From Catellatospora bangladeshensis (GTDB lineage Bacteria; Actinomycetota; Actinomycetes; Mycobacteriales; Micromonosporaceae): 64,000 nt of DNA. Made by a program: the position numbers and the translations under genes. The stretch spans positions 248,001 through 312,000 of the forward strand of contig NZ_BONF01000011.1 of the NCBI RefSeq assembly GCF_016862575.1, written 5' to 3'. The notes beneath the pieces were generated by a model, which worked only from the letters and a program-made list of their open reading frames with translations, was not told the DNA's origin and ran no database searches. This document shows positions 48,910-56,659 of the stretch, in pieces. Position 1 is the first letter of the stretch. Each line of letters starts with the position of its first letter.

Positions 48910-50034
48910 ATGACGCGCTCTGCTCGGCTGTTCATCCTGCTCGGCGTGGTGCTGGCCCTGATCGGCGGCGGCGCCTACGCCGCCGTGCGGGTCGCCCAGA
49001 CGCGGGTGGACGAAGCCATCCCCCAGGTCGACCTGTTCGGCCCGAGCGACTCCCCGGAGCCGTCGGCGCCGCCGAGCCCCAGTCCCAGCCCGACGCCCCC
49101 GGCCGGGGCGGACATCACCGGCCCGCTGAACTTCCTCATCGTCGGCATCGACACCCGCGAGGCGCAGAAGGGCTCGCCGCCGCACGGCGACGTGGTGATG
49201 ATCCTGCACGTCGACAAGACCCTCAGCAACGCGTACCTCACCTCGCTGCCCCGCGACCTGCTGGTGGACATCCCGGCGTTCAAGCCGTCCCGTTACGGCG
49301 GCGGCCGCAGCAAGCTGACCCACGCGATGACCTTCGGCGGGCGGGTGCCGGGCAAGAGCGGCACCTGGAACATCGCGCAGGGCTTCCAGCTCATGGCCAA
49401 GGCGGTAAGCGGGTACACCGGCATCAAGCGCTTCGACGCGGGCGCGGTGATCACGTTCCGCGGCTACACGAAGCTGATCGACGCGCTGGGCGGCGTGGAC
49501 CTGTACGTCGACCAGAAGGTGGTCTCCATCCACCGCCGCCCGGACGGCGTGCACCGCGCCGTCTGCCGCGGCTGCGAGCACGGCTACTCCGGGCCGCGCA
49601 TGACCTACAACGTCGGCACCCGGCACCTGACCGGCTGGCAGGCGCTGGACTACGCGCGCCAGCGCTACACCACCGGCGGCGAGTACACCCGTCAGCGCCA
49701 CCACCGGCAGCTGATGAAGGCCATGCTCACCAAGGCGCTGAGCCGGGACGTGCTCACCGACCCGGCGAAGTTCGACGGCATCGTGGCCGCGCTGGGCGCG
49801 ACGCTGACCTTCGACGGCCGCGGCCGCAAGCCCACCGAGTTCCTCTACGCCCTGCGCAACATCCGCCCCGCCAACCTGACCCTGACCGGCATGCCCGGCG
49901 GCGGCGTCTTCACCGGCGGCGGCTACCAGGGCGAACGCCTCGACGCCGTGCAGAAGACCTACTTCGCGGCCCTGCGCGCCGACACCCTCGCCGCCTGGAC
50001 CAAGTCCCACCCCAAACTCGTCAACACCCGCTAG
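48910..50034 (+). CDS. LytR-CpsA-Psr family cell-wall polymer ligase
   Basis: 374 residues. A transmembrane start (LFILLGVVLALIGGGAYAAV), a Pro/Ser linker (about 45-70) and the LCP domain from about 75: PLNFLIVGIDTREAQKGSPP, SDVVMILHVD-like GDVVMILHVDKTLSNAYLTS, LPRDLLVDIPAF, DYARQRYTTGGEYTRQRHHR with the conserved Arg residues. LCP enzymes attach teichoic-acid-like or glycan polymers from lipid carriers to peptidoglycan outside the membrane. TAGCAT (48867-48872) is a likely -10 box, with CGGAG before the ATG. A palindromic element follows the stop. Confidence 0.94.
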   Translation: MTRSARLFILLGVVLALIGGGAYAAVRVAQTRVDEAIPQVDLFGPSDSPEPSAPPSPSPSPTPPAGADITGPLNFLIVGIDTREAQKGSPPHGDVVMILHVDKTLSNAYLTSLPRDLLVDIPAFKPSRYGGGRSKLTHAMTFGGRVPGKSGTWNIAQGFQLMAKAVSGYTGIKRFDAGAVITFRGYTKLIDALGGVDLYVDQKVVSIHRRPDGVHRAVCRGCEHGYSGPRMTYNVGTRHLTGWQALDYARQRYTTGGEYTRQRHHRQLMKAMLTKALSRDVLTDPAKFDGIVAALGATLTFDGRGRKPTEFLYALRNIRPANLTLTGMPGGGVFTGGGYQGERLDAVQKTYFAALRADTLAAWTKSHPKLVNTR

Positions 50035-50036
50035 CG

Positions 50037-50088
50037 AAAGGAAGGGCACCTTCTTAACGCTATGCGTATAAGAAGGTGCCCTTCCTAA
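50037..50088. repeat. GAAGGGCACCTTC palindromic element, copy 6
   Basis: GAAGGGCACCTTCTTAACGC, then TATGCGTATA, then AGAAGGTGCCCTTCCTAA. Inverted form, 3 nt after the LytR-family stop and upstream of a co-directional GNAT gene. Confidence 0.87.
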
Positions 50089-50151
50089 CCTCCGCGGAGC
50101 GGCGGCGTAGCGTGGCGCTGGTCGCGTGGGTACGGGGTGGAAGGCGGGAGC

Positions 50152-50679
50152 ATGGTGCAGCAGGTGGCGGTGCGGGCGGCGGGGCCGGGCGACGTGGCGG
50201 CGGTCGTGGCGCTGGTCGAGTCGGCGTACCGCGGCGACAGCAGCCGGGCCGGCTGGACCACCGAGGCGGACCTGCTCGACGGCCAGCGCACCGATCCCGA
50301 GGCGGTCGCCGCGCACGTGGCCGCGCCCGGCAGCGTGATCCTGCTGGCCGAGCGCGACGGGGAGCTGCTGGCCTGCTGCCACCTGGAGCGCCACGACGGC
50401 TACGCCTACTTCGGCATGTTCGCCGTGCGCCCCGACCTGCAGGGCGGCGGCCTCGGCAAGGCCGTGATCGCCGAAGCCGAGCGTTACGCCAGCGCCGAGT
50501 GGGGCGTGCCGCAGCTGCACATGACCGTGATCACGGTCCGCGCGGAGCTGATCGCCTGGTACGAGCGGCGTGGTTACGCCCGCACCGGGCAGACCAGCCC
50601 GTTCCCGTACGGCGACGAGCGCTTCGGCCTGCCCCGGCGCGACGATCTCGAATTCGAGCTGCTGGTCAAGAAGCTCTAG
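50152..50679 (+). CDS. GNAT-family N-acetyltransferase
   Basis: 175 residues from ATG at 50152, preceded by GGAAGGCGGGAG. GNAT motifs in order: VAVRAAGPGDVAAVVALVES, YAYFGMFAVRPDLQGGGLGK with the acetyl-CoA loop QGGGLGK, and ELIAWYERRGYARTGQTSPF. It probably acetylates a small amine. TAGCGT near 50107 may be its -10 box. Its TAG stop overlaps the TAG stop of the convergent hydrolase in the shared sequence CTAG. Confidence 0.92.
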   Translation: MVQQVAVRAAGPGDVAAVVALVESAYRGDSSRAGWTTEADLLDGQRTDPEAVAAHVAAPGSVILLAERDGELLACCHLERHDGYAYFGMFAVRPDLQGGGLGKAVIAEAERYASAEWGVPQLHMTVITVRAELIAWYERRGYARTGQTSPFPYGDERFGLPRRDDLEFELLVKKL

Positions 50680-51467
50680 GCGAACCACTCCTTGAGCACC
50701 GGCGCGACCGCCTCCGGCTTGAGCAGGTGCGTCTGCCCCGGCAGCGTGCGGTACTCGGCCTGCGGCAGCGCCCCGGCCAGCGCCTTGGCGGCGTTGCGCA
50801 TGTACTGCGGGCTCTTGCCGCCGTCCATGACCAGCGCGGGCAGCTGCGCCCCGGCCCAGCGCTGCGCGTTCAGCGGCCGTCCCGCGCCGGTGTCGCCGAG
50901 CACCCGGAAGTCGTAGGGCAGCGTGTGCGCGACCCGCTTCAGCTTCGGCCAGTTCGGCATCAGCCGGAACAGCGCGACCAGGAAGGCGGGCATGCCGACG
51001 GTGCGCATGAACGTGGCGACCGCGTCCCCGCGCCGCCCCTGCGCGATCATGGCGTCCATCCTGTCCAGGTAGTCGTCCGGGCGCGGCTCGTGCGTGCCGT
51101 CGACGATGAACGGCGGCTCGTACACGGCCAACTTGCGGATGCCGCCCAGCCGCGCGGCGGCGTCGCAGGCCAGCACCGCGCCCGACGAGATGCCGTAGAG
51201 GTAGACGTCGCCGCCCGCCTCCTTGATCAACGCGTCCAGGTCCTCGACCTCGCGCTCGACGCTGTAGGGCGCGGTGTCGCCGGACTCGCCACGGCCGCGC
51301 CGGTCGTACGTCCACACCGTGAACCGGTCGGCGAGCTGCCTGGCCAGCGGCCCGGCCGGGCCCATCCGCCGGAAGCACATCGCCCCGTCGACCAGCACGA
51401 CCGCCGGGCCCTGCCCGATCCTCGTGTACGCGATCGCGGTGCCGTCCGCGGAGATGACGCTGCTCAT
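50676..51467 (-). CDS. Alpha/beta hydrolase
   Basis: 263 residues from ATG at 51467 (GAAGGAG upstream). Fold features: GTAIAYTRIGQGPAVVLVDG, YDRRGRGESGDTAPYSVERE, nucleophile elbow GISSGA with Ser94, acid-loop PALVMDGGKSP and His in LPGQTHLLKP. Homologues are common next to ArsR/SRPBCC pairs in actinomycetes. It is the third gene of that operon, 17 nt after the SRPBCC gene. Reaction unknown. Confidence 0.9.
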   Translation of the reverse strand: MSSVISADGTAIAYTRIGQGPAVVLVDGAMCFRRMGPAGPLARQLADRFTVWTYDRRGRGESGDTAPYSVEREVEDLDALIKEAGGDVYLYGISSGAVLACDAAARLGGIRKLAVYEPPFIVDGTHEPRPDDYLDRMDAMIAQGRRGDAVATFMRTVGMPAFLVALFRLMPNWPKLKRVAHTLPYDFRVLGDTGAGRPLNAQRWAGAQLPALVMDGGKSPQYMRNAAKALAGALPQAEYRTLPGQTHLLKPEAVAPVLKEWFA

Positions 51468-51484
51468 GGGGTGCTCCTTCGAAG

Positions 51485-52225
51485 TCATGCCGCGAACGTC
51501 CGGTCCAGCCAGGACCGCCACGCCGCATCGGGATCGGGTTCGGTGGGGGTGAACAGGTGGTGCATGGCCAGCATCGAGCCCTGGAAGCCGCGCACGAAGC
51601 GCAGCAGCGCGTCCGGGGTGCGCACGCCGAGCGCGTGGGCGCTGACGTGGTAGACCGTGCCGGTGAGCGCCGCACCGCCCACGGTCGGCGTGACCGGGTC
51701 GCCGGGCCGGGGATCGTGGGCCAGGCCGAGCGCGCCGTGCAGCGCCGTCCAGGCCCGCGGCCAGTCGGCCACCGGCGGCCCGAACACGGTGACCGGCCGG
51801 GCCGTGCGGCCCCGGAACCAGGTCAGATACTCGCCGAGGGTGCCGTAGAACAGGGCCAGTCCCAGGCCCATCGCCTCGAACTCGTCGGCCCAGTCGTCGC
51901 CGGGCAGGAAACCACTGGTCACGGTACGCAGCACGGCGCTGCCGCCGGCCCGTGCCTCGATGAGGAACTCGTACGCCACGAACCGGCCGTCGGCGTCGGG
52001 CGGCTCACCGTAGGCCAGCCGCCGTCCGGGCTCCCACGCCGTGATCGGCAGCGTCGGGGCGTACCCACCGAAGACGGTGCTGACCGCACCGTCCGGTCCG
52101 GGCGCCACCTCGTTGCGGCCCATGAACCACGAGTCGATGCCGGGGCCGGTCGCGATCGCCGCCCAGATCTCCTCGGGGGTGGCCTCGACCGGCAGGTCGT
52201 GCCGGACCTCGAAGTCCCTGCCCAT
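51485..52225 (-). CDS. SRPBCC (AHSA1/START-like) domain protein
   Basis: 246 residues. The AHSA1-type helix-grip fold is visible: FEVRHDLPVEATPEEIWAAI at the start, GPGIDSWFMGRNEVAPGPDG, ITAWEPGRRLAYGEPPDADG and FEAMGLGLALFYGTLGEYLT. A further about 90 C-terminal residues form an additional domain. Such proteins bind hydrophobic ligands and are typically paired with an ArsR regulator. Here they are separated by only 1 nt, so the pair is translationally coupled. Confidence 0.9.
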   Translation of the reverse strand: MGRDFEVRHDLPVEATPEEIWAAIATGPGIDSWFMGRNEVAPGPDGAVSTVFGGYAPTLPITAWEPGRRLAYGEPPDADGRFVAYEFLIEARAGGSAVLRTVTSGFLPGDDWADEFEAMGLGLALFYGTLGEYLTWFRGRTARPVTVFGPPVADWPRAWTALHGALGLAHDPRPGDPVTPTVGGAALTGTVYHVSAHALGVRTPDALLRFVRGFQGSMLAMHHLFTPTEPDPDAAWRSWLDRTFAA

Positions 52226-52226
52226 C

Positions 52227-52823
52227 TCAGTCCTCCTCCGCCTGGCGGGTCACGCTCGGGTGCACGGCGACGATCACCCGGTGCTCGCGCCCGCCCTCGG
52301 CCCGCTCGTCGTGATACTTGCTGACCAGGCCCGCGACGGCCGACGCCAGCTCCTCGGCGAACGCGGCCCGGTCGGCCGGGCTCGCGAACCGGACCGTGCC
52401 GTCCATCGCGAACGTGGCCAGCCGCTTCTTCGCCCGCGCCGCGCCGGTGAGCAGCTCGCCCACGTCGCGGACCAGGCGCGCGGCCAGGGCCAGCAGCCAG
52501 CGCGCGGACAGCCGGTCGGGGGCGCGGCCGGGGTCGGGCTGCACCGCGGACAGCGCGATCGGGGAGATCACATAGGACGCGGCGGTGGCCTGGAGCACGC
52601 GCTCGGTGACGTTGCCCTTGCGGCGCTCCTCCACCAGCTCGACCAGCCCGTGCCGCTCCAGCTCGCGCAGGTGGTAGTTGACCTTCTGCCGGGGCTGGCC
52701 GATCTTCGCGGCCAGGGTGGTGGCCGAGCCGGGCTCCACCAGCGCGGCCAGCAGCCGGGCCCGGATCGGGTCCAGCGACGCCTCGGCCGCGGCCGGATCG
52801 TCGATCACCGCAACATCGAACAT
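52227..52823 (-). CDS. ArsR-family transcriptional regulator
   Basis: 198 residues from ATG at 52823. Winged helix: LDPIRARLLAALVEPGSATT, LAAKIGQPRQKVNYHLRELE, RHGLVELVEERRKGNVTERV. No Cys-rich metal site is visible (no Cys at all in the HTH region), so it probably does not sense metal. The C-terminal about 110 residues are a helical extension. It is the first gene of the ArsR-SRPBCC-hydrolase operon, with a leaderless promoter whose spacer contains a GACAA/TTGTC palindrome suited to autoregulation. Confidence 0.92.
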   Translation of the reverse strand: MFDVAVIDDPAAAEASLDPIRARLLAALVEPGSATTLAAKIGQPRQKVNYHLRELERHGLVELVEERRKGNVTERVLQATAASYVISPIALSAVQPDPGRAPDRLSARWLLALAARLVRDVGELLTGAARAKKRLATFAMDGTVRFASPADRAAFAEELASAVAGLVSKYHDERAEGGREHRVIVAVHPSVTRQAEED

Positions 52824-52829
52824 GCCCAC

Positions 52830-52858
52830 ACCCTGCCACCGACAAATTTTCTTGTCAA
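52830..52858 (-). promoter_or_regulatory. Leaderless promoter and operator of the ArsR operon
   Basis: Minus strand TTGACA (52853-52858), 17-nt spacer, CAGGGT (52830-52835), then 6 nt to the ATG. The palindrome GACAAATTTTCTTGTC (52841-52856) overlaps the -35 box and spacer, in a sharply AT-rich pocket. Confidence 0.75.
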
Positions 52859-53040
52859 GCCCCCACCTGCGATCCGGCAGCCCTCGCGCACGGCGCGACA
52901 CCTCACCCGCGCGCCCCGGCCGCAGCGCGGAAACGGACGAACGCGACAGCCCGGAGTCCCCGCACCTGACGAAGGTCAGAAATCCCACAGCAGATCAGGA
53001 ATCAGGCGAACCCGCCTCCACCCGGCGTTAGCGTCGAGGC

Positions 53041-53850
53041 ATGACGAACCCGATCGCCGATATCAGCGTGCCTGAACTCGCCCGGCAGATCGCGCAGCTG
53101 GAGCGTCAGGACGTCGACCGCGGCGCGCTCGACGTGTGCACCCTCACCATGGAACTGCGCCACCAGTACCGCCGCGCCCTGCTCGCCCGCGACCAGGCGG
53201 CCCTGTCCCTGGTCGCCCGCGAGCGCTGGACCGCCGCCGACGTCGCCGAGGTGATCTGCGGCCACCGCTCCTGCGCGCCCCGTGCCGCGGTCATCCTCGA
53301 CTGGACCGGCCTCACCCCGGACGGCGGCACCGAACGCGACCTGGCCGAACGCCAGCTCGTCGCCACGCAGCTGCGCGAGCTGCTGTCCCTGGCATACGAC
53401 AAGGCGCTGCGCCTGCTGCCCGCGGCGCGCATCGGCACCGGCCTGCCCGACGACCCCCAGGAGCGGCTGGCGCAGACCGCCCACTGGCTGCGCTTCGTCG
53501 ACGGCTACCGGGCCGCCAACCAGGCCTCGCGCATCCTGTTCGCGGCGATCCTGGTGCACCACCACGGCTGGCCGCTGCCCGACGTGGCCGAACTGGGCGC
53601 GGTGACGCCCGACGAGATCCGCGCGGCACTGGCCGCGGCCGAGGCCAGCCCGCCGTCCGATGCCGACAGCGGCCTGCTCGCGCAGCTCGCACTGCTGGAC
53701 CGGGTCCTGGAGACGAACACGGAACGGCTGCTGGCGGTCCGCGAGCGGGCCCTGTCCGACAGCCTCGCCGACGGCGTGCCCGAGCGGGTCGTCGCGGCCC
53801 ACATCGGCCTGCCGGAGCACGAACGCTCCGCCGCCCACTGCCCCGCCTGA
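53041..53850 (+). CDS. Conserved hypothetical helical protein
   Basis: 269 residues from ATG at 53041, 6 nt after TAGCGT (53029-53034), so probably leaderless. The protein is soluble and almost entirely helical and charged. Blocks such as RERWTAADVAEVICGHRSCA and VTPDEIRAALAAAEASPPSD look like short helix-turn-helix-type segments, but no domain is recognised. A run LPDDPQERLAQTAHWLRFVD precedes RAANQASRILFAAILVHHHG. Function unknown. The strong codon bias and promoter support a real gene. Confidence 0.75.
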   Translation: MTNPIADISVPELARQIAQLERQDVDRGALDVCTLTMELRHQYRRALLARDQAALSLVARERWTAADVAEVICGHRSCAPRAAVILDWTGLTPDGGTERDLAERQLVATQLRELLSLAYDKALRLLPAARIGTGLPDDPQERLAQTAHWLRFVDGYRAANQASRILFAAILVHHHGWPLPDVAELGAVTPDEIRAALAAAEASPPSDADSGLLAQLALLDRVLETNTERLLAVRERALSDSLADGVPERVVAAHIGLPEHERSAAHCPA

Positions 53851-53858
53851 CCGGCGCC

Positions 53859-53909
53859 AAGAAGGGCACCTTCTACTACGGAATCCGATGAGAAGGTGCC
53901 CTTCCTTTC
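53859..53909. repeat. GAAGGGCACCTTC palindromic element, copy 7
   Basis: AAGAAGGGCACCTTCT, centre ACTACGGAATCCGATG, then AGAAGGTGCCCTTCCTTTC. It fills the 60-nt gap between convergent genes. Confidence 0.87.
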
Positions 53910-53910
53910 G

Positions 53911-54372
53911 TCACAGGGGTTTGGCGTAGCAGACGGAGAGGTCCCAGCGGTCGTAGGGCGGGTAGTTCGGGATGCGGGTGAAGCCCGCGCGCTCGTAGAC
54001 GGTGATCGCGTCGGGCTGGCGCACGCCGGTCTCCAGTTTGAACAGGCGCGCGCCGGTGCGGGCGGCCAGCTTCTCCGCCTCGGGCATGAGGCGGCGGGCG
54101 ATGCCGCGGCCGCGCCAGGCCGGGTCGACGTACATCCGCTTGAGCTCGGCCTCGCCGCCGTCCAGCGGCTGCACGGCGCAGCAGCCGATCGCCGCGCCGC
54201 CGGCGAGCACCAGCAGGAAGCGGGCAGCCTGCCTGACCTGCGGATGCTCGAAGTCGATCTCCTCGGGGTAGCGGGCGTCCAGCTCCGCGCGCAGCGCGGC
54301 GATCAGCGGCGCCAGCCGCGGATCCTCCGGCGCCACCTCGGCGATCTCGATGGTGGTGGTGTCCGTGCCCAT
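53911..54372 (-). CDS. GNAT-family N-acetyltransferase
   Basis: 153 residues. Motifs: IEIAEVAPEDPRLAPLIAAL, ELKRMYVDPAWRGRGIARRL with the acetyl-CoA loop RGRGIARR, and GVRQPDAITVYERAGFTRIP. The substrate is unknown. Its ATG overlaps the TGA of the TetR gene by 1 nt (TGATG), so the two are translationally coupled and the acetyltransferase should be controlled by that regulator. Confidence 0.93.
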   Translation of the reverse strand: MGTDTTTIEIAEVAPEDPRLAPLIAALRAELDARYPEEIDFEHPQVRQAARFLLVLAGGAAIGCCAVQPLDGGEAELKRMYVDPAWRGRGIARRLMPEAEKLAARTGARLFKLETGVRQPDAITVYERAGFTRIPNYPPYDRWDLSVCYAKPL

Positions 54373-54956
54373 CAACGTGCTCCCAGCAGCAGTTCCAGTT
54401 GGTTGTCGACCGCCGCGACCAGCAGGTCCGGCGGGTAGAGGGCGGGCGTGGCCACGCCGCACAGCGCCAGCCCTTCCAGGAAGGCGACCAGCCCGCGGGC
54501 GCGCAGCTCCAGATCAGGCGGGGGTACGGCGTACGCGTCGCGCAGCAGGCCGGTCAGCCGCCGGATCCAGGACTCGTGCCGGACGGTGTGCTCGGCCAGC
54601 ATCACCGGGTCGGTGCGCGCCGCCATCAGGAACGTGGCCCAGATCGTGGAGTTGAGCCGCCGCTCCTCGTCGAGCGGCACCCCCTCCAGCGCCACCGCCC
54701 GCAGCCGCGCCCTCGGGTCGCCGGGGTCGGGCAGCGCGTCGATGCGCGCCGCCATGCGCCGGTGCATGACGGCCCTGGCGTGCAGGAGCAGCGCGTTCTT
54801 GTCGCGGAAGTAGTGCGCGACCCGCCCGGTGGTGCAGCCGGCCGCGTCGGCGACCGCGCGCAGCGTGAGCCCGTCCAGGCCGTGCTCTCCGACCACCTGC
54901 CACACCGCGGCCGACAGCTGCTCGCGCCGCTCGTCATGATCCACCAGCCTCGGCAC
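54372..54956 (-). CDS. TetR-family transcriptional regulator
   Basis: 194 residues from GTG at 54956. HTH: REQLSAAVWQVVGEHGLDGL, TLRAVADAAGCTTGRVAHYF, RDKNALLLHA. The C-terminal domain is a TetR_C_6-like helical bundle (HRRMAARIDALPDPGDPRAR, RLNSTIWATFLMAARTDPVM). It overlaps the downstream GNAT gene. Immediately upstream are two overlapping 16-bp palindromes built from CGTAAC/GTTACG, which should be its own operator. Confidence 0.93.
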   Translation of the reverse strand: MPRLVDHDERREQLSAAVWQVVGEHGLDGLTLRAVADAAGCTTGRVAHYFRDKNALLLHARAVMHRRMAARIDALPDPGDPRARLRAVALEGVPLDEERRLNSTIWATFLMAARTDPVMLAEHTVRHESWIRRLTGLLRDAYAVPPPDLELRARGLVAFLEGLALCGVATPALYPPDLLVAAVDNQLELLLGAR

Positions 54957-54970
54957 GCCTGCCCCCTTTC

Positions 54971-55000
54971 CGTAACACCCGTTACGTAACAGCCGTTACG
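54971..55000. promoter_or_regulatory. Overlapping TetR operators
   Basis: CGTAACACCCGTTACG (54971-54986) and CGTAACAGCCGTTACG (54985-55000) are two CGTAAC-N4-GTTACG palindromes sharing the central GTTACGTAAC (54981-54990), itself a perfect palindrome. They lie 15-44 nt upstream of the TetR start. Confidence 0.8.
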
Positions 55001-55048
55001 CTAACAGCCCCGGGAGCGCCCGTCCAGCAGTGCCCGCGGCCCTCGCCC

Positions 55049-55135
55049 GGCCAAGACCCACCGACTTGCCTGGCATACGGGCGAAAGCGGGCCCAAGATA
55101 CGCCCAGGTGCCAGGCAAGTCGGTGGATCTTGGCC
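55049..55135. repeat. 75-bp GATC-to-GATC palindromic element, copy C (inverted)
   Basis: Core 55055-55129 (left end GACC instead of GATC). Arms CCACCGACTTGCCTGGCA and TGCCAGGCAAGTCGGTGG match each other but differ from the arms of copies A and B. The centre is the reverse complement of the centre in copies A and B. Confidence 0.85.
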
Positions 55136-55157
55136 GCTCGGCGCTTGGCCGGCGGGG

Positions 55158-56108
55158 TCAGGGGCGGGTGGCGAAGCGGTCGAGGGCGGCGAGCACGACG
55201 TCGCCGATGCCGTTGGCGGAGCCGTGCCCTGCCTGCTCGACGAGGGTCAGCTCGGCGCCGGGCCAGGCCTGGGCCAGGTGCCAGGCGGTGTCGCAAGGGC
55301 TGCTGACGTCGAGCCGGCCGTGCACCAGCACGCCGGGGATCCCGGCCAGCTTCCCGGCGTTGGCGAGCAGCTCGCCGTCCTCCAGGAAGCAGTCGTTGCC
55401 CCAGTAGTGAGTGACCGCCCGCGCGAGGACCATCCGGAACTCCGGGTCGTCGTAGCGCGGGTCGGGGCGGTGGCCGGGCGCGGTGCCCACGTGCACGTCC
55501 TCCCAGTCGCACCAGTCCCGGGCGGCCTTATCCCGCACGGCCGGATCGGGCGAGGCCAGCAGACGCGCGTACGCCGCCGCGAGGTTGCCGTCCCGCTCCC
55601 CCTCGGGCACCCCGTCGCGGAACCGGGCCCACTCCTGCGGGAAGATCCGCCCCATCTGCCGCGTGATCCAGTCGATCTCCCCGGCGGTCCCGGCGGTGAC
55701 GCTGAACAGCACCATCTCCGATACCGACGAGGGGTGGCGCTGCGCGTACGCCTGCCCCAGGGTGGCGCCCCAGGAGGCGCCGAGCACGAGCCAGCGCTCG
55801 ACGCCGAGGTGCTCGCGCAGCCGCTCGATGTCGGCGACGAGGTGCCGGGTCGTGTTGACGGACAGGTCGGTGGCCGGGTCGCCCACGCTGGGCGTGCTGC
55901 GCCCGCAGCCGCGCTGGTCGAACAGCACCACCCGGTATGCCGAAGGGTCGAAGTAGCGCCGCCAGCCCGCCCCCGCGCCGGACCCCGGCCCGCCGTGCAG
56001 CACGACGGCAGGCTTGCCGTGCGGGTTGCCGGAGACCTCCCAGTGCACGAGGTTGCCGTCGCCGACGTCGAGCATGCCGGTGTCGTAGGGCTCGCTCAGC
56101 GGGTACAC
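55158..56108 (-). CDS. pip: Prolyl aminopeptidase (proline iminopeptidase)
   Basis: 316 residues from GTG at 56108 with GGAGG 8 nt upstream. Peptidase S33 features: VHWEVSGNPHGKPAVVLHGG with HGGPGSG, FDQRGCGRSTP, nucleophile elbow GASWGATLG, acid in VLVHGRLDVSSP and His in VEQAGHGSANG. The length of 316 and the DQRGCGRS box fit proline iminopeptidases, which release N-terminal proline from peptides in the cytoplasm. It is divergent from a MarR-type regulator across a 45-nt gap containing a palindrome. Confidence 0.94.
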   Translation of the reverse strand: MYPLSEPYDTGMLDVGDGNLVHWEVSGNPHGKPAVVLHGGPGSGAGAGWRRYFDPSAYRVVLFDQRGCGRSTPSVGDPATDLSVNTTRHLVADIERLREHLGVERWLVLGASWGATLGQAYAQRHPSSVSEMVLFSVTAGTAGEIDWITRQMGRIFPQEWARFRDGVPEGERDGNLAAAYARLLASPDPAVRDKAARDWCDWEDVHVGTAPGHRPDPRYDDPEFRMVLARAVTHYWGNDCFLEDGELLANAGKLAGIPGVLVHGRLDVSSPCDTAWHLAQAWPGAELTLVEQAGHGSANGIGDVVLAALDRFATRP

Positions 56109-56131
56109 GGAACCACCTCCGGGAGAATATG

Positions 56132-56147
56132 ACAGCGCTGTTACATT
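56132..56147. promoter_or_regulatory. MarR operator over divergent pip/marR promoters
   Basis: ACAGCGCTGT (56132-56141) is a perfect palindrome. TACATT (56142-56147), 6 nt before the MarR GTG, is the likely rightward -10 box, so bound regulator would cover its own promoter and sit 24 nt from the pip start. Confidence 0.65.
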
Positions 56148-56153
56148 ATCAGC

Positions 56154-56648
56154 GTGAACGCACTGCCCGAACGCGAGGCGGTCGGCACGCTGCTGCGCCA
56201 CGTGCTGGACCTGCTCGACGGCGACGTGGCCAAGGTGTACGCCGAGCTGGGCCTGACCGACTACCGCCCCCGCCACTCCCCCGTGGTCCGCGCGCTGCTC
56301 GCGGACGGCCCGATGCCCATCCGCGACCTGGCCCGCCGCGTCGGCGTCACCCACTCCGCGGCCAGCCAGACCGTGGCCCAGATGCACCGCGCCGGACTGG
56401 TCGACCTGTCCCCCGGGGCCGACGCCCGCCAGCGCGTGGTCAGCCTGACCGCACAGGCCCGTGACCTGCTGCCCGTCATCGAGGCGGAGTGGGCCGCGAC
56501 CAGCGCGGCGATGCGCGAGCTGGACGCCGAGCTGTCCATGCCGCTGTCCGATCTGCTCACCGAGATCGCGGGCGCGCTGCGGCGCCGGCCGTTCCGGGAG
56601 CGCATTGCTGACGCCGGGCTGACAGTTCCGGAAACGACCGGCGGCTAG
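56154..56648 (+). CDS. MarR-family transcriptional regulator
   Basis: 164 residues from GTG at 56154, 6 nt after TACATT, so leaderless. Winged helix: PVVRALLADGPMPIRDLARR, VGVTHSAASQTVAQMHRAGL, VDLSPGADARQRVVSLTAQA. Helical dimerisation arms lie on both sides. It is divergent from pip and probably regulates it and itself. The metzincin-like protease gene begins 11 nt downstream on the same strand. Confidence 0.93.
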   Translation: MNALPEREAVGTLLRHVLDLLDGDVAKVYAELGLTDYRPRHSPVVRALLADGPMPIRDLARRVGVTHSAASQTVAQMHRAGLVDLSPGADARQRVVSLTAQARDLLPVIEAEWAATSAAMRELDAELSMPLSDLLTEIAGALRRRPFRERIADAGLTVPETTGG

Positions 56649-56659
56649 CATTCCGGGGG

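Noticed and set aside
48835-51675. Long antisense frame of about 946 codons across the LytR and GNAT genes
   Set aside because: It covers three well-supported genes on both strands and gives compositionally biased sequence only.
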